Source: Micromonospora humi (GTDB lineage Bacteria > Actinomycetota > Actinomycetes > Mycobacteriales > Micromonosporaceae). From it: a stretch of DNA of 64,000 nucleotides. Within the stretch, counting starts at the first letter, position 1. The number at the start of each line of letters is the position of its first letter. Location: assembly GCF_900090105.1 (NCBI RefSeq), contig NZ_FMDM01000007.1, positions 248,001-312,000 on the forward strand, in the 5' to 3' direction. Made by a program: the position numbers and the translations under genes. Below, one piece after another: positions 7,953-18,410 of this stretch. A model generated the notes under the pieces. It did not search any database and was not told the origin of the DNA. It saw nothing but the letters and a program-made list of their open reading frames with translations.

Positions 7953-7972
7953 CCGGCAGTTGCCGCTGCCGG
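7953..7972. other. Hairpin between tRNA-Gln and tRNA-Glu
   Basis: CCGGCAG (7953-7959) pairs with CTGCCGG (7966-7972). It may be a processing or attenuation structure. Confidence 0.3.
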
Positions 7973-7989
7973 AGTGCACGAAAAGTTCT

Positions 7990-8062
7990 GGCCCCGTCGT
8001 CTAGTGGCCCAGGACGCCGCCCTCTCAAGGCGGTAGCGCCGGTTCGAATCCGGTCGGGGCTA
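7990..8062 (+). tRNA. tRNA-Glu (anticodon CTC), copy 1
   Basis: A 73-nt cloverleaf with acceptor GGCCCCG/CGGGGCT (first pair G-U), anticodon stem CCGCC/GGCGG and loop CTCTCAA, giving CTC for GAG codons. A73 is the discriminator and CCA is not encoded. The sequence is identical to the copy at 8212. Confidence 0.96.
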
Positions 8063-8071
8063 CAGCACCGT

Positions 8072-8100
8072 CAGCCCGTCCCGTTACTCGGGGCGGGCTG
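8072..8100 (+). terminator. Terminator after tRNA-Glu copy 1
   Basis: CAGCCCGTCCC pairs with GGGGCGGGCTG (one G-U pair) around a 7-nt loop, followed by TTCTGCTGTT. Confidence 0.7.
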
Positions 8101-8161
8101 TTCTGCTGTTCGGCCCTCGTGCGGGGGTGACCCCCCTCGGCGGCGCCGGACGTGGTGCCGC

Positions 8162-8167
8162 TAGACT
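8162..8167 (+). promoter_or_regulatory. -10 box TAGACT before tRNA-Glu copy 2
   Basis: TAGACT lies about 45 bp before the second tRNA-Glu and after the previous terminator, so the second copy probably has its own promoter. No good -35 is visible. Confidence 0.4.
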
Positions 8168-8211
8168 ACTGCCGCACCGCCCGCGCGGGTGGTGAAGCAG
8201 GAAAAGTGCCT

Positions 8212-8284
8212 GGCCCCGTCGTCTAGTGGCCCAGGACGCCGCCCTCTCAAGGCGGTAGCGCCGGTTCGAATCCGGTCGGGGCTA
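8212..8284 (+). tRNA. tRNA-Glu (anticodon CTC), copy 2
   Basis: All 73 bases match copy 1 at 7990. The flanks differ, apart from a few bases immediately 5'. The identity suggests recent duplication or gene conversion. Confidence 0.96.
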
Positions 8285-8290
8285 CGTTTC

Positions 8291-8325
8291 GAACGGCCCG
8301 TCTCGCGGAGCGAGACGGGCCGTTC
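8291..8325. terminator. Strong bidirectional terminator
   Basis: A perfect 15-bp stem (GAACGGCCCGTCTCG and its complement) with loop CGGAG separates tRNA-Glu copy 2 from the end of the convergent IclR-family gene. Confidence 0.8.
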
Positions 8326-8340
8326 GCCGTTCCGGGTGGG

Positions 8341-9039
8341 TCAGAGGCCGGAGAGGCGTTGGCCGGCGCGGACGACGGCCATGGCGTGGCGTTCGCCGGG
8401 GCGGCGGCCGAGCCGCTCGATCGGGCCGGAGATGCTGACCGCCGCGATCACCCGGCCCGTCCGGTCCCGGATCGGCGCCGAGACGCTCGCCACACCGGCC
8501 TCCCGCTCGGCCACGCTCTGCGCCCAGCCACGCCGGCGCACCTCGGCCAGGGTGCGGCCGGTGAATTTGGCGCGCGGCAGCAGCGGCATGACCGCCTCCG
8601 GCGGCTCCCAGGCGAGCAGGATCTGCGCCGCCGAGCCGGCGGTCATCGGTAGCACCGAACCGACCGGGACGGTGTCCCGCAGGCCGCTGGCGCGCTCGGC
8701 GGCGGCCACGCAGATCCGCTCGTCGGCGCGGCGCAGGTAGAGCTGGGCGCTCTCCCCGGTGGCGTCGCGCAGCGCGGCGAGCAGCGGCTCGGCCGCGGTG
8801 AGCAGCACGTCGGGGGCCGCGTTGGCCAGCTCGCCCAGGCGTGGGCCCGGGCGCCACCGGCCCTGCGTGTCCCGGACGAGCATCCGGTGGATCTCCAGCG
8901 CCTGTGCCAGCCGGTGCGCGGTGGCCCGGGGCAGCTTGGTGCGTTCAACGAGTTCGGCCAGGCTGGCGCCGTCGACACAGGCGGCCAGGATGACCACCGC
9001 CTTGTCGAGAACGCCGACACCGCTCATACTGTGTCCCAC
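8341..9039 (-). CDS. ndgR: IclR-family regulator NdgR/LtbR-like
   Basis: Encodes 232 aa: an N-terminal winged helix (about 8-60, with LPRATAHRLAQALE as recognition helix) and an IclR effector domain (about 75-230). The wording, including TGESAQLYLRR, SGLRDTVPVGS, GSAAQILLAW and SVSGPIERL, matches NdgR of Streptomyces and LtbR of Corynebacterium, which regulate leuCD and other amino-acid genes. It diverges from leuC across 37 bp, as in those genera. GTG 9039 fits a leaderless mRNA because TAAATT lies at -13 to -8; an ATG at 9027 is an alternative start. Confidence 0.9.
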   Translation of the reverse strand: MGHSMSGVGVLDKAVVILAACVDGASLAELVERTKLPRATAHRLAQALEIHRMLVRDTQGRWRPGPRLGELANAAPDVLLTAAEPLLAALRDATGESAQLYLRRADERICVAAAERASGLRDTVPVGSVLPMTAGSAAQILLAWEPPEAVMPLLPRAKFTGRTLAEVRRRGWAQSVAEREAGVASVSAPIRDRTGRVIAAVSISGPIERLGRRPGERHAMAVVRAGQRLSGL

Positions 9040-9076
9040 AAGCCGAAATTTACCTCCCAGAATTTAGGATGTCCAG
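9040..9076. promoter_or_regulatory. Bidirectional ndgR/leuC promoter and candidate NdgR operator
   Basis: The 37 bp between the two starts hold both -10 boxes: TAAATT on the minus strand (9047-9052) for ndgR and TAGGAT (9065-9070) for leuC, each at leaderless spacing. AATTTA occurs as a direct repeat at 9047-9052 and 9061-9066, overlapping both -10 boxes. One bound regulator could therefore block both genes. Confidence 0.65.
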
Positions 9077-10519
9077 ATGGTGGGAGTCACTCGACCGAGG
9101 ACCCTGGCCGAGAAGGTCTGGGACGCGCACGTGGTCCGCTCCGCCGCCGGCGAGCCGGACCTGCTCTTCATCGACCTGCACCTGCTGCACGAGGTGACCA
9201 GCCCGCAGGCGTTCGACGGGCTCCGCCTGGCCGGGCGCGGGGTCCGCCGGACCGACCTGACGATCGCGACCGAGGACCACAACACCCCGACCGGGTACGA
9301 CGACCCGGCCTTCCGCGCCCGACGCGGCGACCTGCTCACCATCGCGGACCCCACCTCCCGCACCCAGATCGAGACGCTGCGCCGCAACTGCGCCGAGTTC
9401 GGCGTACGGCTGCACCCGCTGGGCGACGAGAACCAGGGCATCGTGCACGTCATCGGCCCGCAGCTCGGTCTCACCCAGCCCGGCATGACGATCGTCTGCG
9501 GCGACTCGCACACCGCCACCCACGGCGCGTTCGGCGCGCTCGCCTTCGGCATCGGCACCAGCGAGGTCGAGCACGTGCTCGCCACCCAGACGCTGCCGCA
9601 GGCCCGGCCGCGGACCATGGCGGTGAACGTGGTCGGCGAACTGGCGCCCGGCGTCACCGCCAAGGACCTGGTGCTCGCGCTGATCGCCCAGGTGGGCACC
9701 GGTGGCGGGCGCGGCCACATCGTGGAGTACCGGGGCGAGGCGATCCGCGAACTCTCCATGGAGGGGCGGATGACGATCGCGAACATGTCCATCGAGTGGG
9801 GCGCCAAGGCCGGCATGATCGCCCCGGACGAGACCACGTTCGCGTACCTCAAGGGGCGGCCCCACGCGCCCCAGGGGGCCGACTGGGACGCGGCCCTCGA
9901 GCACTGGCGGACGCTGCCCACCGACGAGGGCGCGACGTTCGACACCGAGGTGACACTGGACGCGAGCCGGATCACCCCGTTCGTCACCTGGGGCACCAAT
10001 CCCGGTCAGGGCGCGCCGCTGGGCGCGACCGTCCCGGATCCGGAGGACTTCGTCACCGAGCCGGAGCGGGTCGCCGCCCGGCGGGCGTTGGAATACATGG
10101 ACCTCACCCCCGGCCTGCCCCTGCGCGACCTCGCCGTGGACGTGGTCTTCGTCGGCTCCTGCACCAACGGCCGGCTGGAGGACCTGCGGGCCGCCGCCGA
10201 CGTGCTGCGCGGGCGCCGGGTCGCCGACGGCGTACGCATGCTCGTGGTCCCCGGCTCCGCCGCGGTCCGGGAGGCGGCCGAGATCGAGGGGCTGGACCAG
10301 GTCTTCACCGACGCGGGCGCCGAGTGGCGGTTCGCCGGCTGCTCGATGTGCCTCGGGATGAACCCCGACACGCTGAAGCCGGGGGAGCGTTCCGCCTCCA
10401 CGTCCAACCGCAACTTCGAGGGCCGCCAGGGCCGGGGCGGGCGCACCCACCTGGTGTCCCCGCCGGTCGCCGCCGCCACCGCCGTGGTCGGCCGGCTCGC
10501 CGCCCCCGCCGACCTGTAG
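9077..10519 (+). CDS. leuC: 3-isopropylmalate dehydratase large subunit
   Basis: Encodes 480 aa, the normal LeuC length. It isomerises 2-isopropylmalate to 3-isopropylmalate in leucine synthesis together with LeuD. The three cysteine ligands of the [4Fe-4S] cluster are visible: Cys362 in GSCTNGR and Cys422/Cys425 in AGCSMCLG. Substrate and aconitase-family blocks such as [13 protein letters not shown] are intact. ATG 9077 has TAGGAT at -12 to -7 and no good Shine-Dalgarno, so the mRNA is probably leaderless. leuD follows after 15 bp and the divergent ndgR product is the likely regulator. Confidence 0.97.
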   Translation: MVGVTRPRTLAEKVWDAHVVRSAAGEPDLLFIDLHLLHEVTSPQAFDGLRLAGRGVRRTDLTIATEDHNTPTGYDDPAFRARRGDLLTIADPTSRTQIETLRRNCAEFGVRLHPLGDENQGIVHVIGPQLGLTQPGMTIVCGDSHTATHGAFGALAFGIGTSEVEHVLATQTLPQARPRTMAVNVVGELAPGVTAKDLVLALIAQVGTGGGRGHIVEYRGEAIRELSMEGRMTIANMSIEWGAKAGMIAPDETTFAYLKGRPHAPQGADWDAALEHWRTLPTDEGATFDTEVTLDASRITPFVTWGTNPGQGAPLGATVPDPEDFVTEPERVAARRALEYMDLTPGLPLRDLAVDVVFVGSCTNGRLEDLRAAADVLRGRRVADGVRMLVVPGSAAVREAAEIEGLDQVFTDAGAEWRFAGCSMCLGMNPDTLKPGERSASTSNRNFEGRQGRGGRTHLVSPPVAAATAVVGRLAAPADL

Positions 10520-10534
10520 AAGGGCAGCCGAGAG

Positions 10535-11122
10535 ATGGACAAGTTCACCGCACACACCGGCACCGCCGTGCCGCTGCGCCGGTCCAACGTGGACACCGAC
10601 CAGATCATCCCCGCCGTGTACCTCAAGCGGGTGACCCGGACCGGCTTCGCCGACGGGCTCTTCAACGCGTGGCGGGAGGACCCGGCATTCGTGCTCAACA
10701 ACCCCGCTTATTCGGGAGCGTCGATTCTTGTCGCCGGCCCCGAGTTCGGCACCGGCTCGTCCCGCGAGCACGCCGTCTGGGCGCTGCGGGACTGGGGCTT
10801 CCGGGCGGTGATCTCACCCCGGTTCGGTGACATCTTCCGGGGCAACGCCCTCAAGGAAGGACTCCTTCCGGTGGAGTTGGAATTGAAGGCCGTTGAGGAA
10901 CTGTGGGATCTGGTGGAATCCGAGCCGACCACCGCCATCACGGTCGACCTCACCGCCCGTGAGGTCCACGCCGGGGACGCCACCTGGGCATTCCCGCTGG
11001 ACGACCACAGCCGGTGGCGGCTGATGGAGGGCTTGGACGACATTGGACTCACCCTCCGCCACGAGCCCGAGATCGGCGCGTACGAGGCCGGCCGGCCGGC
11101 CTTCCTGCCCTCGATCGCCTGA
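10535..11122 (+). CDS. leuD: 3-isopropylmalate dehydratase small subunit
   Basis: Encodes 195 aa. LeuD supplies the swivelling domain that completes the LeuC active site. Typical blocks are [14 protein letters not shown] at the N-terminus and [17 protein letters not shown], whose GSSREH element contacts substrate. ATG 10535 is preceded by GAGAG and lies 15 bp after leuC, so the two are co-transcribed. A strong hairpin at 11136-11168 ends the operon. Confidence 0.97.
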   Translation: MDKFTAHTGTAVPLRRSNVDTDQIIPAVYLKRVTRTGFADGLFNAWREDPAFVLNNPAYSGASILVAGPEFGTGSSREHAVWALRDWGFRAVISPRFGDIFRGNALKEGLLPVELELKAVEELWDLVESEPTTAITVDLTAREVHAGDATWAFPLDDHSRWRLMEGLDDIGLTLRHEPEIGAYEAGRPAFLPSIA

Positions 11123-11135
11123 CCTCAGAGCCCTT

Positions 11136-11168
11136 TTCGCCCCCACCGGCCCGACCGGTGGGGGCGAA
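11136..11168 (+). terminator. leuCD terminator
   Basis: A perfect 14-bp stem (TTCGCCCCCACCGG and complement) with loop CCCGA, 13 bp after the leuD stop. Confidence 0.8.
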
Positions 11169-11282
11169 TCCGTTACGACACAAGGGCTTTTTTCCACCGA
11201 ATGTTTGTGTCCAGGCAGCACAGGGCATACGGTGCGCGCAGAATGGCTCGCGTCGAGTCAGTTGCACAATCGGGAGGAAGTC

Positions 11283-11909
11283 GTGAACAAGGCCGAGCTC
11301 ATCGAGGCGCTCGCCGTTCGCCTGGGGGACCGGAAGACGGCGACGGCCGCGCTCGACGCGGTACTCGCTGAGGTCCAGGCGGCGGTCACCAAGGGCGAGA
11401 AGGTGGCGATCACCGGTTTCGGAGCGTTCGAGAAGCGCGTCCGTGGGGCCCGAACAGCCCGTAACCCGCGGACCGGCGAGGCGGTGAAGGTCAAGAAGAC
11501 CTCCGTCCCGACCTTCCGGGCGGGTGCGGGCTTCAAGGAGATGGTGGCCAGCGGGAAGGTTCCGAAGGACACCAGCGCCGCGAAGAAGACCGCAGGCGCC
11601 GCCAAGACCACGGCGGCGAAGAAGACCACGGCGGCGAAGACCACCGGGGCCGCCAAGAAGACCACGGCGGCGAAGGCCACCAAGACCGCCGCGGCGAGCA
11701 AGAAGGCCGCGCCGGCCAAGAAGGCCGCCGCGACCAAGACGACCGCGGCGGCGAAGAAGACGACCGCGGCGAAGTCCGCCACGGCGAAGAAGACCACCGC
11801 GGCCAAGAAGACGACCGCGGCGAAGTCCGCCACGGCGAAGAAGACCACGGCGGCGAAGAAGGCGCCCGCGAAGAAGGCTCCGGCCAAGAAGGCCGCCAGC
11901 CGGCGCTGA
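11283..11909 (+). CDS. hup: HU-family nucleoid protein with histone H1-like Lys/Ala tail
   Basis: Encodes 208 aa from GTG 11283, with GGGAGG about six bases upstream; a longer open frame extends upstream but lacks support. Residues 1-90 form an HU fold (VNKAELIEALA, GFGAFEKRVRGARTARNP with the DNA-intercalating arm, FRAGAGFKEMV). Residues about 95-208 are almost entirely Lys, Ala and Thr with KKTTAAK-type repeats, like mycobacterial HupB and Streptomyces HupS. The tail binds and compacts GC-rich DNA. The position next to leuCD is the conserved actinobacterial one. Confidence 0.95.
   Translation: MNKAELIEALAVRLGDRKTATAALDAVLAEVQAAVTKGEKVAITGFGAFEKRVRGARTARNPRTGEAVKVKKTSVPTFRAGAGFKEMVASGKVPKDTSAAKKTAGAAKTTAAKKTTAAKTTGAAKKTTAAKATKTAAASKKAAPAKKAAATKTTAAAKKTTAAKSATAKKTTAAKKTTAAKSATAKKTTAAKKAPAKKAPAKKAASRR
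11761..11848 (+). repeat. Direct repeat inside the hup tail
   Basis: At least 37 bases starting CGACCGCGGCGAAGTCC recur identically at 11761 and 11812, a 51-bp (17-codon) offset. The repeat stays in frame and could change tail length by recombination or slippage. Confidence 0.8.
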
Positions 11910-11922
11910 CCGGACGGCCCGC

Positions 11923-11958
11923 ACGAGGGCGCCCACCGTTCGCGGTGGGCGCCCTCGT
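11923..11958. terminator. hup terminator with TTCG tetraloop
   Basis: A 16-bp perfect stem closing on C(TTCG)G, an exceptionally stable RNA tetraloop, placed 14 bp after the hup stop. Confidence 0.85.
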
Positions 11959-12042
11959 TCGTGGGTACGCGTTGACCGCCCGCCGCACCGCCCCGCAGAA
12001 TCGCCGTGCCGAAACCCCCGTCGGTCACGAGAAGAGGCGCCC

Positions 12043-14118
12043 GTGCGGCACCGTCACCTCTCCACCCTCACGCTCGCCCTGGGCGTCGCGGTTCTGCTGG
12101 ACGTGCTGCGGGTCTGGCTCCCGTCGGTCATCACCCTCTTCGGCCGGGCCGCCGAGACCCCCGCCGAACTGCTCGGCGCGTTCGCGCTCGGCTGGTTCGT
12201 GCTCGCACTCGGCGCGCCGGCACTGGTGCGCCGCCTCGGCGCCCGCCCGGTCGGCCTGGCCGCGGCCGGCGTGCTCGCCGCCGTCCGGCTGGCGCTGACC
12301 GCCGCACCCGGTGGCCCCACCCAGCTCTGGCTCGCCTGCGCCGGGCTGCTCGCCGGCCTGGTCTGGCTCGCGTCCGTCGCGGCGTCGGTCGACCGGCCGG
12401 TCCCCGGGCTGGCGCTCGGCCTCGCCGGTAACGCGGTCGGGCACGCGCTGCTGGGCACCGAGGACCTGGTCTGGCGCGGCGGAACGCTCGGCTGGACCCT
12501 GAGCGCGGCGCTGGTGGCCGCGTTCCTGGTCGCGGCGGTCGCGGACCGGCCGGGGGGACCGGCCGCGCCCCCGGCGGTGGCGGACCGGCCCGCACAGCCG
12601 ATCGCGCCCTCGACGGATCCCGCGCCGGCTGATCCCGCGCCGGTTGATTCCGCGCCGGTTGATTCCGCGCCGGTTGATTCCGCGCCGGCGGATGCCGCGC
12701 CGGTTTCGCCGGTCGGCTCGGCGCCGTCCGCCGAGGTCGCCGGGTCGGTGCCGTCGCCGATATCGGCGGGCGGGCGCCGGGCGTGGCTGCTGTGCGGCCC
12801 GGCACTGCTGCTGGCGAACCAGATCGCGCTCGCCCCGGCGGTGTGGTCCGCCGCCGCCGGCGTCGGCCCGTCCGGCTTCCCCGGGCTCGCCCGCCCCGGC
12901 GGCGGGACGGTGCTGGGGGCGTACGCGGTCGGGTTGTTCCTCGGGGGCGCGCTGTACCGGCCGCCGGTCCGCCTCGCCCGGGTGGTCTGGCCGGTGGCGT
13001 TGTTCGCCGGGGCGGTGCTGTTCGCCGCCGGGCGGCTCGGGCCGGCGTACCTCGTCACCGCCGCCGGTCTCGGTGGTTGCCTGGCGCTGACCGACACGGA
13101 CGAGCCGGGCCGCGGCGGCGTGGACGGGCGGGCGGCGGCGCGGCGCGGTCGCGCGGCCGTCGCCGGCATGCTCGTGTTCGCGGTGGCCACGATCGTCTAC
13201 TACGCCGCCTACGACCTGGGGTACCCCAACGGGTGGGTGCCGGTCGCCACGGCCGTCCTCGTGGTCCTGGTGGCGCTCGGCGCGCCGTCCTGGTCGGCGC
13301 CGACGCTGTCCGATCCGGTGCGGAACTGGCTTCTCGTCAGCCTGGCGGGGCTGACCGGGCTCGGCATGCAGTCGCATGTCCCGTCGACGACCCCGCCGAT
13401 CGCCGGCCGGCCGTCGGCGGTACGCGTCACCACCTACAACATCCGGATGGGCTTCGGGCTCGACGGCCGGCTCGACCTGGACGCGGTGGCCCGGCAGCTG
13501 CGCGGGTCGGACGTGGTGCTGCTCAGCGAGGTCGACCGGGGCTGGTGGCTCAACGGTGGCCACGACACGCTGGCGCTGCTGGCCGGGCGGTTGCGGATGC
13601 CGTACGTCTTCGCGCCCGCCGCGGACCCGGTCTGGGGCGACGCGGTGCTCAGCCGGTTCCCGGCGCGTTCCGGCCGGACCCGGCCGCTGGCCGCGCACGG
13701 CGCGCCGACCGGCGCGCAGGCCCTCGGCGTCACGCTCGACCTCGGCGGCCGGGACCTGGCCGTGGTCGCCACCCACCTGCAGCCGCCGCCCGGCCGCGAC
13801 CCGGTGGAGCAGGCCCGCGAGGTGGCCGAGTTCGCCGCCGGGTACGCGGCCGGCCGGCCGCTGGTGCTCGGCGGCGACCTGAACACCGAGCCGGGCGCAC
13901 CGGCGTTCGCCGAGTTCGCCCGCGTCGGCCTGGTGGACGCGCTGGCTGCGGCCCGACCGCTGCGCACCAGCCCGGCCGACGACCCACGCACCGAGATCGA
14001 CCACGTCTTCGTCTCGCCGGGGCTGACCGCCGCCGAGGTGCGTGCCCCGCGCACCGAGGCCAGCGACCACCTCCCGGTGCGGTTGACCGTGGCGCTGCCC
14101 GACCCGCCTTCGCGTTAG
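12043..14118 (+). CDS. Polytopic membrane protein with C-terminal endonuclease/exonuclease/phosphatase domain
   Basis: Encodes 691 aa from GTG 12043 (AGAAGAGG upstream). The first 450 residues hold about ten hydrophobic segments, interrupted by a Pro/Ala/Asp repeat region (about 192-221). Residues 463-691 form an EEP (DNase I-like) domain with the metal and catalytic blocks TYNIRMG, LLSEVDRG, GGDLNTEP, IDHVFVS and SDHLPV. Such domains hydrolyse phosphodiesters or phosphomonoesters, including lipid headgroups; with a membrane partner a lipid or envelope substrate is possible but not shown. The stop codon TAG falls on the edge of a large repeat hairpin. Confidence 0.8.
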   Translation: MRHRHLSTLTLALGVAVLLDVLRVWLPSVITLFGRAAETPAELLGAFALGWFVLALGAPALVRRLGARPVGLAAAGVLAAVRLALTAAPGGPTQLWLACAGLLAGLVWLASVAASVDRPVPGLALGLAGNAVGHALLGTEDLVWRGGTLGWTLSAALVAAFLVAAVADRPGGPAAPPAVADRPAQPIAPSTDPAPADPAPVDSAPVDSAPVDSAPADAAPVSPVGSAPSAEVAGSVPSPISAGGRRAWLLCGPALLLANQIALAPAVWSAAAGVGPSGFPGLARPGGGTVLGAYAVGLFLGGALYRPPVRLARVVWPVALFAGAVLFAAGRLGPAYLVTAAGLGGCLALTDTDEPGRGGVDGRAAARRGRAAVAGMLVFAVATIVYYAAYDLGYPNGWVPVATAVLVVLVALGAPSWSAPTLSDPVRNWLLVSLAGLTGLGMQSHVPSTTPPIAGRPSAVRVTTYNIRMGFGLDGRLDLDAVARQLRGSDVVLLSEVDRGWWLNGGHDTLALLAGRLRMPYVFAPAADPVWGDAVLSRFPARSGRTRPLAAHGAPTGAQALGVTLDLGGRDLAVVATHLQPPPGRDPVEQAREVAEFAAGYAAGRPLVLGGDLNTEPGAPAFAEFARVGLVDALAAARPLRTSPADDPRTEIDHVFVSPGLTAAEVRAPRTEASDHLPVRLTVALPDPPSR
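12616..12705 (+). repeat. 15-bp tandem repeat, six units
   Basis: Units of GATNCCGCGCCGGNN encode D-x-A-P-x in the linker of the membrane EEP protein. The third and fourth units are identical. Confidence 0.85.
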
Positions 14119-14197
14119 GCGGGGCCCCCGCTTAACCGCGCCGGTTAAGCGGGGGCCCCGCCTATACCGAAAGCGTTAAGCGGGGCCCCCGCCTTAC
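14118..14197. repeat. GTTAAGCGGGGG repeat element A with 45-bp hairpin
   Basis: 14118-14162 is a hairpin with a perfect 21-bp stem and CGC loop. It is built from one inverted and one direct GTTAAGCGGGGGCCCC half-unit, and a third half-unit follows at 14175-14197. It separates two convergent genes and surely terminates both. The upstream gene's TAG and the downstream gene's TAA (minus strand) lie at its two edges. Confidence 0.85.
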
Positions 14198-15075
14198 AAG
14201 CGGTCGGGGGGGAGGAGGCGGTCGCCGGCGAAGGCGAGCAGCCAGCCGCCGCCCTTGGCGGTGACGAAGTCGCCCGGCCCGCCGGTGAGCCTCTCCAGCG
14301 CACCCGGGATCACCTTGCCCTGGCTGCACACCGCGACCGGCTCGGCGGCGGCGGCCACCGCGGCCAGCCGGGCCGCGGTGGCCAGCACGCACTCCTCGGC
14401 GAGCTGGCCCGGCTTCGGCTCGTCCAGGTCGCCGCAGACCTCGATCGGCAGGTCCAACCGGGCCGCCGACGGATCCAGCGTCTGCACGCACCGGCGGGCC
14501 GAGGCGGAGAGGAGGCGCACCGGCCGGACCAGCGTCACCAGCGGGACCAGCGCCCGCGCCTGGGCCCGGCCCTCGGCGTCCAGCGGCCGGCCGGTGTCCG
14601 GCCCGCTCCAGGTGCCCCGTTTCCCGGCGTGCGCGTGTCGGACCAGCAGCACCGTCGCGGTGACCGGTGGCAGCGCCGCGAACGCGCCGATCACCTCGGC
14701 GTCGTGCGGATAGCTGACCTGGCGGGCCGCGGCGTCGACCGGGAACCAGGCCACCTCGTCCACCTCGGTGCCGGGTTGGAAGCCGCCGCTGCCGACCGCC
14801 CGCATCGACCACCAGTCGACCGCCTTGGCCCGGCCCTCGCTGCGGTAGCGGACCGTGGGCAGGCGCACCTGCGGCACCGCCCGGACGTCGGTCTCCTCGG
14901 CGACCTCCCGCACCGCGGCGGCGAGCGGGTGCTCGCCGGCGTCCAGCTTGCCCTTGGGCAGCGACCAGTCGCCGTAGCGGGGACGGTGCACCAGGCACAC
15001 CTCGACGCCGGCCGGGCCCGGTCGCCAGACCACGCCGCCCGCCGCCCGGATCCGCACCGGCTCGTCGTCGCTCAT
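14194..15075 (-). CDS. mutT1: NUDIX hydrolase with histidine phosphatase domain (MutT1-like)
   Basis: Encodes 293 aa from ATG 15075; a GTG or other start up to 15108 would add only a few residues. The N-terminal NUDIX domain has the box GKLDAGEHPLAAAVREVAEE, and the C-terminal half is a histidine phosphatase with LVRHAHAGKRG. This two-domain build and the place between hup and ppk are those of mycobacterial MutT1, which degrades 8-oxo-(d)GTP and diadenosine polyphosphates. The stop TAA lies within a repeat element. ppk ends 40 bp upstream of this start on the same strand, so they are probably co-transcribed. Confidence 0.9.
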   Translation of the reverse strand: MSDDEPVRIRAAGGVVWRPGPAGVEVCLVHRPRYGDWSLPKGKLDAGEHPLAAAVREVAEETDVRAVPQVRLPTVRYRSEGRAKAVDWWSMRAVGSGGFQPGTEVDEVAWFPVDAAARQVSYPHDAEVIGAFAALPPVTATVLLVRHAHAGKRGTWSGPDTGRPLDAEGRAQARALVPLVTLVRPVRLLSASARRCVQTLDPSAARLDLPIEVCGDLDEPKPGQLAEECVLATAARLAAVAAAAEPVAVCSQGKVIPGALERLTGGPGDFVTAKGGGWLLAFAGDRLLPPDRL

Positions 15076-15115
15076 CGGATCACCGTATGCCCGCCCGCCG
15101 CTCGGCACGGCCTGC

Positions 15116-17419
<2,304 letters not shown>

Positions 17420-17470
17420 CTCATGATTCCCTGACGAGGGTGAACGGAAAATGAACTCCGGCCAGGTTGT

Positions 17471-18316
17471 TCAGGCCATCGTCGGCAAGGTCACCCGGAC
17501 GACCTCGCCGGCGGCGTCCCGTTCCACCCGCAGGCGCTGCCCGAGCCGCAGCAGCCGCAGCCCGGACGCGTCGAACGCGCGCGCCGGGAACGCCAGCTCG
17601 GTGCCGTCGTCGAGCAGCAGCACCCCGCTGCGGGTCGACGCGTCGTAGGTGGCCACCGTGCCCTGCATGCCAGCACCGTACCGGACCGGGTCGCCGGTTG
17701 AGGCCAGCAGCGCGCCCGTGCGCGGGCCCACCCCGAGCCGGGCGGCGGCGGACAGGTCGGCCGCGGTGTCCACGTCCCGGCGCAGGCTGGGCCAGTCGCC
17801 GGAAAGCGGCAGCGCCCCGCTCGCCGCGTGCGCGCCGGCCGAGCCGGGGCCGAAGCGCGGCGCCAGCGGCACCCCGGCCGGCGCGGCCAGCAGCACCGTG
17901 CCACCGCCCGGGGCGTCGGCCACGAACCCGCGTACCCCCTCGGTCGCCCGCAGCGCCGCGGCCAGCTCGCCCGGGCGCAGCGCGGGCAGGTCGGCGGTGA
18001 CGCCGGCCACCGCGGCGCGCGGCCCGGCCGCCGTCGCGCCGTGCCGGAAGGCGGCGTTGAGGCCGGCGCCCGCGTCGGCGGTGACGGCGGCGCCCGCCGC
18101 GGTCACCGTCGCGGCGACCCGGGGGTCGTCGGTGACCACCAGCACCCGGCCGACCGCCGGGCAGGCCAGCGCCGCGCGTACCGTGTCGGCCGACAGCGCC
18201 AGCGCCAGCTCCTCGTGGGGTACGCCGGGCAGCGCGCCCCGCAGGCGGCTCTTCGCCGCCGCGAGTCGCTTCACCGGCATCACCACGGTCCAGCTGGGCT
18301 CAGGCACACCGACCAT
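17471..18316 (-). CDS. cofC: CofC/FbiD guanylyltransferase fused to a cold-shock-like domain
   Basis: Encodes 281 aa from ATG 18316 (GGCAGG directly before it). Residues about 9-205 form a CofC nucleotidyltransferase ([38 protein letters not shown]), which activates 2-phospholactate or phosphoenolpyruvate with GTP in coenzyme F420 synthesis. Residues 217-281 (from Met217) resemble a cold-shock/OB fold ([20 protein letters not shown], then [15 protein letters not shown]). CofC is normally about 210 aa, so this is a fusion or two genes that have merged in frame. The position by ppk matches mycobacterial fbiD. Confidence 0.85.
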   Translation of the reverse strand: MVGVPEPSWTVVMPVKRLAAAKSRLRGALPGVPHEELALALSADTVRAALACPAVGRVLVVTDDPRVAATVTAAGAAVTADAGAGLNAAFRHGATAAGPRAAVAGVTADLPALRPGELAAALRATEGVRGFVADAPGGGTVLLAAPAGVPLAPRFGPGSAGAHAASGALPLSGDWPSLRRDVDTAADLSAAARLGVGPRTGALLASTGDPVRYGAGMQGTVATYDASTRSGVLLLDDGTELAFPARAFDASGLRLLRLGQRLRVERDAAGEVVRVTLPTMA

Positions 18317-18410
18317 CCTGCCAGCGCCCGGCGGTACCCTCACTGGCCGGACCGGGGGCGAGCAGGCATGATTCTTCCCCGGGGCGCGTGGGGCGGAACG
18401 AGGAGGCACT

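Noticed and set aside
11524-12042. Very long open frame running from hup into the membrane EEP gene
   Set aside because: It is Arg/Pro-rich, antiparallel in composition to the hup tail, and a shadow of it. GTG 12043 has a ribosome site and starts a clear signal/TM region.
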